A DNA stretch of 5,754 nt from Methylohalomonas sp964522485 (GCA_964522485.1 CAZFUS010000116.1:1-5754); one strand, 5' to 3'; counted from the stretch's first letter, positions 1-5,036 are shown. Numbers and translations: made by a program. Notes: a model not told the origin generated them from the sequence alone.

Positions 1-2
1 AG

Positions 3-263
3 GGCTATGTTCGCTATCAGCTCAAGACACCGTATCGCGACGGCACCACTCACATCATCCTGGAGCCGCTCGACTTCATCGCCCGCTTGGCCGCCCTGGT
101 ACCGAAGCCGCGCGTGAATCTGATCCGCTCCCACGACGTGTTCGCCCCCAACAGCCGCTTACGACAACAGGTGACGCCAGCGCGCCGCGCCGCCTGGATG
201 CAGTCCTGTGTACTGAGATCCGCCGGGATGGCTGCCGGATCTTCCACCAGCAATATGCCCTGA
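3..263 (+). pseudogene. IS91-family transposase, interior fragment, truncated at both ends
   Basis: The reading frame starting at position 3 is open from the window edge to a TGA at 261-263 (86 codons). Its first ~60 residues, beginning GYVRYQLKTPYRDGTTH and continuing through EPLDFIARLAALVPKPRVN and a VFAPNS motif to VTPA near position 182, match what I know of the C-terminal half of IS91-family (IS801/IS1294-like, Y2 rolling-circle) transposases. The family normally continues for many more residues after VTPA, with a cysteine-containing tail. Here the match stops at about 180-190 and the remaining codons to 263 look like an out-of-frame reading of a different gene. No IS end is visible at the junction. 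I infer a deletion or recombination remnant rather than an active element; its 5' part lies outside the window. The family call is good; the exact breakpoint is uncertain by roughly 10-15 bases. Confidence 0.8.
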
Positions 264-328
264 CGCCCCTGCGCAAACTCTGGCTGGCCTGGCGCACGTA
301 CCGGCGTGTGATGTCTCGCGCAAGATGA
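185..328 (+). pseudogene. C-terminal remnant of a probable squalene/phytoene synthase (HpnD-like)
   Basis: In the frame ending with TGA at 326-328 the translation contains RRLDAVLCTEIRRDGCRIF (from 188) followed by a tail with LTPLRKLWLAWRTYRR. This is plausible protein sequence, whereas the IS91 frame over the same bases is not. The pattern of a residue-rich helix (LxxEIxRDGxRIF), then a basic LTPxRKLWLAWR segment at the very end, is what I recall from the C-terminus of HpnD-type presqualene diphosphate synthases and related trans-isoprenyl diphosphate synthases. Only about 45 codons remain. The aspartate-rich catalytic motifs would lie far upstream and have been replaced by the IS91 fragment. 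There is no start codon or ribosome binding site for this piece. The family assignment rests on a short tail and is tentative; that it is a decapitated gene is more certain than which one. Confidence 0.45.
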
Positions 329-353
329 CATTAAACTCCCGGTTCAGCAGCAA

Positions 354-794
354 TCAGGCAACGGGATACCGCAGACGCACGCGCAAACGGCGCAGCGTGT
401 CGGCATTGTCCTTGTTCATGACAATCAGTACACGCTGAATACCGTAAGCCGTTCTGAATCGCAGCGCGACCATGAACGGCTGGATCAGTGCATCGGCCAA
501 TAATTCCGCTGACATCGTCCTGCCGAGGCCATCGGTCAGCAGCCACTGACCACGGCCGTCCAACACCACCTCTCGCGGCTGTTGCGGGTCAGCCAACAGA
601 ATGTGCTTCTGCAACATGATGTAGCCATGCAGGCCGGCGATACCCGCCAGCACAGTCTGCAACCAGCCCGGCAGCGCAGTATGTAATACCAGCAATACGG
701 CGCCGCCGTGCGTCAGGATCAACACAGTTGACAGGCTATGCAACGGCCTGACTTTCAGTCGCAACGATTGCAGAAAACGGTTGTCTTCCGGCAT
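354..794 (-). CDS. ygfX: YgfX/CptA family inner-membrane protein
   Basis: The 146-residue product fits the YgfX (CptA, formerly DUF1434) family in length and layout. It has a short basic N-terminus with LKVRPLHS, two hydrophobic segments at about residues 21-41 and 44-65 separated by a tight turn (LPGW), then a soluble domain. That domain has the family-like VLDGRGQWLLTDGLGR stretch (77-92) and ends in NADTLRRLRVRLRYPVA, matching the typical closing RRLRVRLR motif. In E. coli YgfX is paired with YgfY (SdhE) and was described as a membrane-bound toxin affecting MreB and FtsZ. Its role elsewhere is unsettled, and a link to SdhE or flavoprotein assembly is often suggested. Here it is read away from the sdh operon, 181 bp from the SDHAF4-like gene, and ends 25 bp from the broken gene at 328. 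The start is the only ATG fitting family length; the ribosome site is weak (AAGG well upstream). Confidence 0.85.
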   Translation of the reverse strand: MPEDNRFLQSLRLKVRPLHSLSTVLILTHGGAVLLVLHTALPGWLQTVLAGIAGLHGYIMLQKHILLADPQQPREVVLDGRGQWLLTDGLGRTMSAELLADALIQPFMVALRFRTAYGIQRVLIVMNKDNADTLRRLRVRLRYPVA

Positions 795-811
795 GATTTC
801 AGGGCCTTATC

Positions 812-840
812 TTGCATTCCAGCAGCCGAGAAAAGATACT
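812..840 (+). promoter_or_regulatory. Candidate sigma-70 promoter for the complex II operon
   Basis: TTGCAT at 812-817 and GATACT at 835-840 are separated by exactly 17 bases. They match the consensus hexamers at 3 of 6 and 4 of 6 positions. The site lies in the divergent spacer upstream of the first plus-strand gene and would give a leader of about 130 nt that includes the 850-932 inverted repeat. The match is weak and could be chance; no operator for ArcA, Fnr or Fur was recognised. Confidence 0.22.
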
Positions 841-849
841 AACGTCTTT

Positions 850-932
850 CGCCGGAAGCATCACGCCGCCCGATTCGCCTGGCCACGGCGGCCTGTCACT
901 GCCTCGGTGTTTCCAGAAACCTGCTTCCGGCG
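850..932. repeat. 11-bp perfect inverted repeat with nested GC stem in the divergent spacer
   Basis: CGCCGGAAGCA at 850-860 is perfectly complementary to TGCTTCCGGCG at 922-932. Inside the 61-bp interval a second pair, GCCGCC (865-870) and GGCGGC (887-892), can form a smaller stem. A third small hairpin, GTTT-CCAG-AAAC, lies near 908-919. Together they make an ~83-nt foldable element between ygfX and the SDHAF4-like gene. It could be a structured leader, a dispersed palindromic repeat or a small mobile-element relic. There is no T-tract typical of an intrinsic terminator on the plus strand. The pairing is certain; the function is unknown. Confidence 0.5.
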
Positions 933-960
933 CTGCTGCGTTCGCAGGCAAAATCGTTTC

Positions 961-967
961 AAGAGGA
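961..967 (+). promoter_or_regulatory. Ribosome binding site that fixes a GTG start at 976
   Basis: AAGAGGA at 961-967 is a strong Shine-Dalgarno match with an 8-nt spacer to GTG at 976-978. It decides the start of the small SDHAF4-like gene: the reading frame is open further upstream to 781, but that upstream part does not look like this family and lacks comparable signals. Confidence 0.75.
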
Positions 968-975
968 TCTATCGA

Positions 976-1137
976 GTGACAAAGGACAAACACTCGCAGG
1001 AAAAAACGTGCCATGAAACAGTCAATGCGGGAAAGCCGAATCCCGCGCCGCCGATCCGGGAGATCGGTGGGCCAAAAGGCCCCGAACCTACCCGTTATGG
1101 AGACTGGGAACGACGCGGCCGCTGTATCGATTTCTGA
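976..1137 (+). CDS. Succinate dehydrogenase assembly factor 4 family protein (SDHAF4/DUF1674)
   Basis: This 53-residue protein starts with GTG behind a good AAGAGGA site. Its N-terminal half is short, polar and low in complexity (lysine, glutamine, proline rich, with PNPAPP at 21-26). The C-terminal half carries the family signature: GGPKG at 31-35, then PEPTRYGDWERRGRCIDF at 36-53, ending the protein. That is the conserved block of the DUF1674 family, which includes mitochondrial SDHAF4 (yeast Sdh8). As I remember it, human SDHAF4 ends almost identically. In mitochondria SDHAF4 binds flavinylated free SdhA, limits oxidant production by it and promotes joining to SdhB. Bacterial members are inferred to do the same in the cytoplasm. 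It is the first plus-strand gene, 68 bp before sdhC, which strongly supports the role. Its small size and GTG start make it easy to miss in automated annotation. No signal peptide or membrane segment is present. Confidence 0.88.
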   Translation: MTKDKHSQEKTCHETVNAGKPNPAPPIREIGGPKGPEPTRYGDWERRGRCIDF

Positions 1138-1146
1138 GCTGTCGCT

Positions 1147-1180
1147 GGCGGCTTACGCCGCCCGGCTGAATAATTATTTT
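1147..1180 (+). promoter_or_regulatory. Hairpin followed by AT-rich run between the SDHAF4-like gene and sdhC
   Basis: GGCGGC (1147-1152), a TTAC loop and GCCGCC (1157-1162) form a perfect 6-bp GC stem ten bases after the stop codon. An AT-rich run (AATAATTATTTT, 1169-1180) follows. The run starts several bases after the stem and is mixed A/T, so this is at best a leaky terminator or attenuator; it could also be an RNA processing or stability element. A TATAAT lies at 1184-1189 but has no -35 partner, and it would start transcription almost on the sdhC ribosome site. Confidence 0.35.
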
Positions 1181-1205
1181 AATTATAATGACAGGTAGCC
1201 CGAAG

Positions 1206-1604
1206 ATGTCTGCAAGACAACGGCCGTTATCGCCACATCTACAGATCTACAAACCTCAGCTGACCTCGGTATTATCCATCACCCACCGCGGCAGTGGTAT
1301 TTTTCTGAGTCTCGGCACACTGGTCTTGTGTTACTGGCTGCTGGCACTGGCGGCCGGCCCTGAAGCCTACGCCAGCGCCCAGGCCTGTATCGGCAGCTGG
1401 TTCGGTCAGTTGTTGCTGTTCGGGTGGGTAGCCTCGCTCTATTATCACCTGTGCAATGGCATTCGCCATCTGTTCTGGGACGCAGGCTTCGGCCTTGAGC
1501 TGAAAACCACCTATGCCTCCGGCTATATCGTCGTAGCCGTCACCGGGATACTCACGGTCATTACGTGGATAGTGGCAGCGCTGTCCATGGGAGGTGGCGC
1601 ATGA
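1206..1604 (+). CDS. sdhC: Succinate dehydrogenase cytochrome b556 subunit SdhC
   Basis: SdhC is one of two membrane anchors of complex II in the inner membrane; it helps bind haem b and ubiquinone. The 132-residue product opens with RPLSPHLQIYKPQLTSVLSI (6-25), the classic SdhC N-terminal signature. SITHRGSG (24-31) supplies the serine and arginine that align with E. coli SdhC Ser27 and Arg31 at the quinone site (here Ser24 and Arg28). HLCNGIRHLFWD (81-92) contains the haem ligand, His81, equivalent to E. coli His84. Three membrane helices fall at about 30-50, 64-88 and 105-127. I chose ATG 1206 over the in-frame ATG at 1188 because AGGT (1193-1196) sits 9 nt before it, while 1188 is preceded only by AT-rich sequence, and family N-termini are short. 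It overlaps sdhD by 4 bases (ATGA), indicating translational coupling. Confidence 0.95.
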   Translation: MSARQRPLSPHLQIYKPQLTSVLSITHRGSGIFLSLGTLVLCYWLLALAAGPEAYASAQACIGSWFGQLLLFGWVASLYYHLCNGIRHLFWDAGFGLELKTTYASGYIVVAVTGILTVITWIVAALSMGGGA

Positions 1605-1981
1605 GTCTGCGCACACCACTGGCACGCGCGCGCGGTCTGGGATCTGCCAAGGAAGGCCTGCATCACTGGATCTGGCAACGGCTGACCGCCATCGCGCTGA
1701 TACCCCTGTCCCTGTGGTTCATAACCGCTTTGCTTGGCATGGTCGGTGCCGATTACGCAACGGTAGTCGCCTGGGTGCAGTCACCTATCGTCACGACGCT
1801 CCTCATAGTATTCATTGCCATGCTGTTTCATCACGCGCAGCTCGGCATACAGGTGGTGATCGAAGACTATGTGCACAGTCACTGGCAAAAGCTGACCGCC
1901 CTGGTGGTACTCAAGTTTACCGCTGTTGTTGCGGCACTGGCATCCATCATCGCCGTGCTCAAAGTCTCCCTGGGATTATAG
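1601..1981 (+). CDS. sdhD: Succinate dehydrogenase membrane anchor subunit SdhD
   Basis: SdhD is the second membrane anchor of complex II and shares the haem and quinone sites with SdhC. The 126-residue product starts MSLRTPLARARGLGSAKEG, an N-terminus I associate with alphaproteobacterial-type SdhD rather than the E. coli form, followed by HHWIWQRLTAIAL (21-33). Three hydrophobic helices lie at about 28-48, 60-83 and 98-122. In the second, HHAQLGIQVVIEDY (77-90) places His78 eleven residues before Asp89-Tyr90, exactly the spacing of haem ligand His71 and quinone-site Asp82-Tyr83 in E. coli. ATG 1601 is preceded by GGGAGGTG at a good distance and overlaps the sdhC stop. A longer in-frame ATG at 1565 lies inside the sdhC coding sequence and would add 12 residues unlike the family, so it was not used. 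Confidence 0.94.
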   Translation: MSLRTPLARARGLGSAKEGLHHWIWQRLTAIALIPLSLWFITALLGMVGADYATVVAWVQSPIVTTLLIVFIAMLFHHAQLGIQVVIEDYVHSHWQKLTALVVLKFTAVVAALASIIAVLKVSLGL

Positions 1982-2000
1982 GGACAAGGGTTTATAAATT

Positions 2001-3791
2001 ATGTCGAAGACTTACGAGGTAATTGAACATCAGTACGACGTGGTCGTGGTCGGCGCCGGTGGCGCCGGTCTGCGCGCCACGTTTGGTATGGCAGTCGAAG
2101 GCCTGACCACCGCCTGTATCACGAAGGTTTTCCCGACCCGCAGTCACACCGTTGCCGCCCAGGGGGGTATGTCAGCGGCGCTCGGCAATATGGGTGATGA
2201 CGACTGGCGCTGGCACATGTACGACACCGTCAAGGGCTCCGACTGGCTCGGCGATCAGGACGCTATCGAGTACATGTGCAAAAATGCCATGCAGGCGGTC
2301 ATTGAACTTGAACACTACGGCGTACCATTCTCGCGTACGGACGCCGGCAGGATCTATCAGCGGCCGTTCGGCGGCATGACCACCAACTTCGGCGAAGGCA
2401 CTGCGCAGCGCACCTGCGCCGCCGCCGACCGCACCGGTCACGCGATCCTGCACACGCTTTATCAACAGTCGTTGAAGAATAACGCCGAGTTCTATATCGA
2501 ATACCTGGCGCTGGATCTGATCATCGACGAAGAAGGCGTCTGCCGCGGCGTCTGGGCCTGGTGTCTGGAAGACGGCAGCCTGCATCGCTTCCGCGCCCAC
2601 GAAGTCGTACTCGCCACCGGCGGTTACGGCCGTTCGTACTTTTCCTGCACCTCGGCACATACCTGTACCGGCGATGGCACCGGCATGGTACTGCGCGCCG
2701 GTCTGCCGGTTCAGGACATGGAATTCATCCAGTTCCACCCGACCGGCATCTACGGCTCGGGCTGTCTGATCACGGAGGGCGTGCGTGGCGAGGGCGGCTA
2801 CCTCACGAATTCAAACGGCGAACGTTTCATGGAACGTTATGCACCATCAGCCAAGGATCTCGCTTCGCGCGACGTCGTCAGTCGTTCCATGACAATTGAA
2901 ATCCGCGAAGGCCGCGGCGTCGGCGCGAACGCCGATCACATCCACCTGCATCTGGAACATCTGGGTCCCGAAGTAATTAACGAACGCCTGCCGGGTATTG
3001 CCGAATCGGCGCGTATCTTCGCCGGCGTCGACGTGACCAAGGAGCCGATCCCGGTGCTGCCGACCGTGCACTACAACATGGGCGGCGTGCAGACCAACTA
3101 TATGGGTCAGGTCGTGACCCTGAAAGACGGCAATCCGGATACCGTGGTCCCGGGCCTGATGGCGATCGGCGAGGCTGCCTGTGTGTCCGTACACGGTGCG
3201 AACCGTCTTGGCTCGAACTCGCTGCTGGATCTGATCGTGTTCGGCCGCGCCGCCGCCAAGCACTGCGCGGCCGCGATCAAGCCGGACCAGACGCACAAGC
3301 CACTGCCGGACAGCGTTGATGATTTCTGCCTGTCACGTTTTGACCGCATCCGCCACAACAAGGGCGGCACACCGGTTGCGAAGATCCGCGACAACATGCA
3401 GCGTACCATGCAGAACGACGCTGCCGTCTTCCGAACCGGCGAGACGCTGGCCGAGGGTATCAGGAAAATGAAGGATGTGTTCGATTCATTCGGCGACGTC
3501 AAGGTTAGCGATAAATCGATGATCTGGAACACGGATCTGGTTGAAGCCCTGGAACTGGACAATCTGCTCGGCAATGCCGTGGTCAGTATTCATTCCGCGG
3601 CCAACCGCCTGGAAAGCCGCGGCGCCCATGCGCGCGAGGATTACCCGGATCGCGACGACGAGAACTGGATGAAACACACGCTTGTCTGGATGAACGACAA
3701 GGGCGAAGTCCGTTTCGAGTACCGGCCGGTGCATATGTATACCCTGACCGATGAGGCCGAAGTCATACCACCGAAGAAAAGAGTGTATTGA
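2001..3791 (+). CDS. sdhA: Succinate dehydrogenase flavoprotein subunit SdhA
   Basis: SdhA oxidises succinate to fumarate on covalently bound FAD at the cytoplasmic face of the membrane, linking the TCA cycle to the quinone pool. The 596-residue length is typical. The dinucleotide-binding motif VVVGAGGAGLRA is at 15-26, and SHTVAAQGG at 48-56 contains His49, the expected site of covalent FAD attachment (E. coli His45). HPTGIYGSG (246-254) supplies His246, ASRDVVSRS (288-296) the catalytic Arg290, PTVHYNMGG (354-362) His357 and HGANRLGSNSLLD (398-410) Arg402. All active-site residues match E. coli positions with a constant +4 offset. The C-terminal helical and capping part (~440-596) is complete. 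AAGGG lies 10 nt before the ATG. It starts 19 bp after sdhD and is in the same operon. No missing residue or frameshift was seen. Maturation should depend on SdhE and probably on the SDHAF4 homologue, both encoded here. Confidence 0.98.
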   Translation: MSKTYEVIEHQYDVVVVGAGGAGLRATFGMAVEGLTTACITKVFPTRSHTVAAQGGMSAALGNMGDDDWRWHMYDTVKGSDWLGDQDAIEYMCKNAMQAVIELEHYGVPFSRTDAGRIYQRPFGGMTTNFGEGTAQRTCAAADRTGHAILHTLYQQSLKNNAEFYIEYLALDLIIDEEGVCRGVWAWCLEDGSLHRFRAHEVVLATGGYGRSYFSCTSAHTCTGDGTGMVLRAGLPVQDMEFIQFHPTGIYGSGCLITEGVRGEGGYLTNSNGERFMERYAPSAKDLASRDVVSRSMTIEIREGRGVGANADHIHLHLEHLGPEVINERLPGIAESARIFAGVDVTKEPIPVLPTVHYNMGGVQTNYMGQVVTLKDGNPDTVVPGLMAIGEAACVSVHGANRLGSNSLLDLIVFGRAAAKHCAAAIKPDQTHKPLPDSVDDFCLSRFDRIRHNKGGTPVAKIRDNMQRTMQNDAAVFRTGETLAEGIRKMKDVFDSFGDVKVSDKSMIWNTDLVEALELDNLLGNAVVSIHSAANRLESRGAHAREDYPDRDDENWMKHTLVWMNDKGEVRFEYRPVHMYTLTDEAEVIPPKKRVY

Positions 3792-3869
3792 CGTGAAGCG
3801 TGAAAAGTGAAACGTCGCTCGCGCGATGTCCTGCTGCTGGCGACTCACGATTCACGCTTCACGATTTAC
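3792..3869. repeat. Inverted arrays of GTGAANN heptamers filling the sdhA-sdhB gap
   Basis: Starting one base after the sdhA stop, three consecutive 7-bp units GTGAAGC, GTGAAAA and GTGAAAC occupy 3793-3813. Four more units on the opposite strand occupy 3842-3869 (read on the minus strand: GTAAATC, GTGAAGC, GTGAATC, GTGAGTC). The outer 13 bases, 3792-3804 and 3851-3863, are perfectly complementary, and a further GTCGC/GCGAC pair can close inside. The transcript can therefore fold into a long imperfect hairpin. The right arm ends exactly where the sdhB ribosome site begins (GAGGA, 3870-3874). A related array lies downstream of sdhB. This looks like a dispersed intergenic repeat, possibly acting as an intercistronic stability or translation element. 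The structure is certain; the role is inferred. Confidence 0.8.
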
Positions 3870-3874
3870 GAGGA
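3870..3874 (+). promoter_or_regulatory. sdhB ribosome binding site adjoining the repeat hairpin
   Basis: GAGGA at 3870-3874 lies 8 nt before ATG 3883 and decides that start over the upstream in-frame ATG at 3826, which lies inside the repeat-filled gap. It directly abuts the right arm of the heptamer inverted repeat, so folding of that arm could affect ribosome access. Confidence 0.75.
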
Positions 3875-3882
3875 ACGCAAAG

Positions 3883-4665
3883 ATGGCTGAATTTACCTTA
3901 CCTAAACATTCAAAGGTTCAATCCGGCAAGATCTTCAACGCCGCCGAAGACGCCAAACGCAAAAAACGCATTCTGGTCTACCGCTGGGATCCGGACAATG
4001 GCGACAATCCACGGCTGGACACCTACGAAATCGATCTGGATAAATGCGGCCCGATGGTGCTGGACGCCATTATTTACATCAAGAATGAAATCGATGCGAC
4101 ACTGACGTTTCGCCGTTCCTGCCGCGAAGGCATTTGTGGTTCCTGTGCCATGAACATCGGCGGTACCAACACGCTGGCCTGCACCAAGGCGATCGATGAA
4201 TTCGAGGGCGATATCAAGATCTATCCCTTGCCGCACATGGAAGTCATCAAGGATCTGGTGCCGGATATGACGCATTTCTACGCCCAGTACGCCTCGATAA
4301 AACCCTGGCTGCAGACCCACACGCCGGCGCCACCGGATCGGGAAAGACTGCAGTCCAAAGAAGAACGCGCCGAGCTCGACGGCCTCTACGAGTGTATACT
4401 CTGCGCCTGCTGCACGGCTTCCTGTCCCAGTTATTGGTGGAACCCGGAACGCTATCTGGGACCGGCCATTCTGCTACAGGCCTATCGCTTTATCGCCGAC
4501 AGCCGTGATGAAAACACCGGCGAACGCCTGGATGAACTGGAAGACCCATTCAAGCTGTACCGTTGCCACACCATCATGAACTGCACGAATACCTGTCCCA
4601 AGGGCCTGAATCCGGCCAAGGCCATTGCAGAAATCAAGAAGAAGATGGTGCAAAGAAGTGTTTGA
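3883..4665 (+). CDS. sdhB: Succinate dehydrogenase iron-sulfur subunit SdhB
   Basis: SdhB carries electrons from the SdhA flavin to quinone through three Fe-S clusters. The 260-residue product has an N-terminal ferredoxin domain with SCREGICGSCAMNIGG (79-94); Cys80, 85, 88 and 100 are the [2Fe-2S] ligands. The C-terminal domain has CILCACCTASCP (171-182), giving Cys171, 174 and 177, which with Cys238 bind [4Fe-4S]. Cys181, Cys228 and Cys234 bind [3Fe-4S] (RCHTIMNCTNTCPKG, 227-241). All eleven ligands are present. The N-terminus (~30 residues with PKHSKVQSGK) is longer than in E. coli and resembles the alphaproteobacterial/mitochondrial form. The start is set by GAGGA at 3870-3874; the open frame upstream to 3826 covers repeat sequence. 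It lies 91 bp after sdhA, an unusually large gap for this operon, filled by an inverted heptamer repeat. Confidence 0.97.
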   Translation: MAEFTLPKHSKVQSGKIFNAAEDAKRKKRILVYRWDPDNGDNPRLDTYEIDLDKCGPMVLDAIIYIKNEIDATLTFRRSCREGICGSCAMNIGGTNTLACTKAIDEFEGDIKIYPLPHMEVIKDLVPDMTHFYAQYASIKPWLQTHTPAPPDRERLQSKEERAELDGLYECILCACCTASCPSYWWNPERYLGPAILLQAYRFIADSRDENTGERLDELEDPFKLYRCHTIMNCTNTCPKGLNPAKAIAEIKKKMVQRSV

Positions 4666-4666
4666 T

Positions 4667-4725
4667 GCGAAAGGTAAAAAGTGAAGGGCCGGAAGTTTAA
4701 TCACTTTTCACGCTCCACTCTTCGC
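4667..4725. repeat. Second inverted GTGAANN-type heptamer array, downstream of sdhB
   Basis: Beginning one base after the sdhB stop, three degenerate 7-bp units GCGAAAG, GTAAAAA and GTGAAGG occupy 4667-4687. On the opposite strand four units occupy 4698-4725 (minus-strand reading: GCGAAGA, GTGGAGC, GTGAAAA, GTGATTA). TGCGA/TCGCA ends and an AAAAGTGA/TCACTTTT core can pair, giving an imperfect hairpin. The minus-strand core GCGTGAAAAGTGA (4701-4713) is identical to plus-strand 3798-3810 in the sdhA-sdhB gap, so the two elements are related. It is more degenerate than the first. It may protect the sdhCDAB message 3' end or partly separate sdhE from it. Confidence 0.7.
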
Positions 4726-4733
4726 AGTCACGC

Positions 4734-4743
4734 GGCTGCAGCC
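4734..4743. repeat. 10-bp perfect palindrome upstream of sdhE
   Basis: GGCTGCAGCC is self-complementary and lies between the heptamer array and sdhE. With no loop it is not a good RNA hairpin. It could be a dimeric protein-binding site or chance in GC-rich DNA. Confidence 0.3.
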
Positions 4744-4781
4744 GGCATGTTCAAAGCAGCCATTAGGCCTGAACTGCCTCA

Positions 4782-5036
4782 ATGTCCGAGTTAGCCAAAC
4801 TCCGCTGGCGCTGCCGGCGCGGCATGCGGGAAATGGATCTGCTGCTCGGAAATTTTCTCGAGCAACATTACGTTGAGGCTCCCGGCGAGGTTCAACAGGC
4901 CTTCAATCGCATTCTCGAAGAGATCGACCAGGATATCCTCGACTGGATTATGCAGCGTCGGCCCTGTCCACCTGAATATGCGTCTTTGATTCTGCAGCTG
5001 TCCACCCAGTTCGATCGCATTCCGAAGTCCAATTAA
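4782..5036 (+). CDS. sdhE: FAD assembly factor SdhE (YgfY/SDHAF2 family)
   Basis: SdhE is a small cytoplasmic protein that binds SdhA and promotes covalent attachment of FAD to its histidine; it also serves fumarate reductase in enterobacteria. The 84-residue product has the family length and the hallmark RGMRE motif at 13-17 (LRWRCRRGMREMDLLLG, residues 7-23). The rest is helical: NFLEQHYVE, then FNRILEEIDQDILDWIM (41-57), RRPCPPEY (59-66), and a final helix, matching the five-helix fold. In this motif the RGxxE residues are those shown in E. coli to be needed for function; all are intact. The ATG at 4782 is the only suitable start, since an in-frame TGA lies at 4770-4772. No clear Shine-Dalgarno is present. 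It is 116 bp after sdhB, behind a repeat element, so it may be expressed at a lower level than the SDH subunits or from its own promoter. Confidence 0.95.
   Translation: MSELAKLRWRCRRGMREMDLLLGNFLEQHYVEAPGEVQQAFNRILEEIDQDILDWIMQRRPCPPEYASLILQLSTQFDRIPKSN

Noticed and set aside
50..331. Minus-strand open frame of 93 codons opposite the IS91 remnant
   Set aside because: It is antisense to both recognisable plus-strand fragments, has no ribosome site, and its translation matches no family I know. GC-rich shadow frame.
781..975. Upstream extension of the SDHAF4 frame (ATG at 781, 118 codons in total)
   Set aside because: The extra 65 residues are arginine/cysteine-rich and not family-like, cover the inverted repeat, and overlap the start of ygfX. 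The GTG at 976 has a strong ribosome site and gives a family-sized protein.
1184..1189. Perfect TATAAT as an sdhC promoter
   Set aside because: No -35 element lies 16-18 bp upstream, and initiation about 7 bp downstream would fall on the sdhC ribosome site. More likely incidental in an AT-rich run.
1013..1198. Plus-strand 61-codon frame overlapping the SDHAF4 gene
   Set aside because: It is an alternative frame over a gene with a conserved product and has no recognisable domain.
2172..2738. Minus-strand 188-codon frame inside sdhA, and similar long antisense frames at 2847-3296 and 3107-3574
   Set aside because: These are typical antisense shadows of a high-GC coding sequence; sdhA on the plus strand is fully conserved with all active-site residues.
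4667..4725. Heptamer arrays as a CRISPR or phage attachment site
   Set aside because: Units are 7 bp with no spacers and are arranged in inverted orientation; no integrase or cas gene is present.
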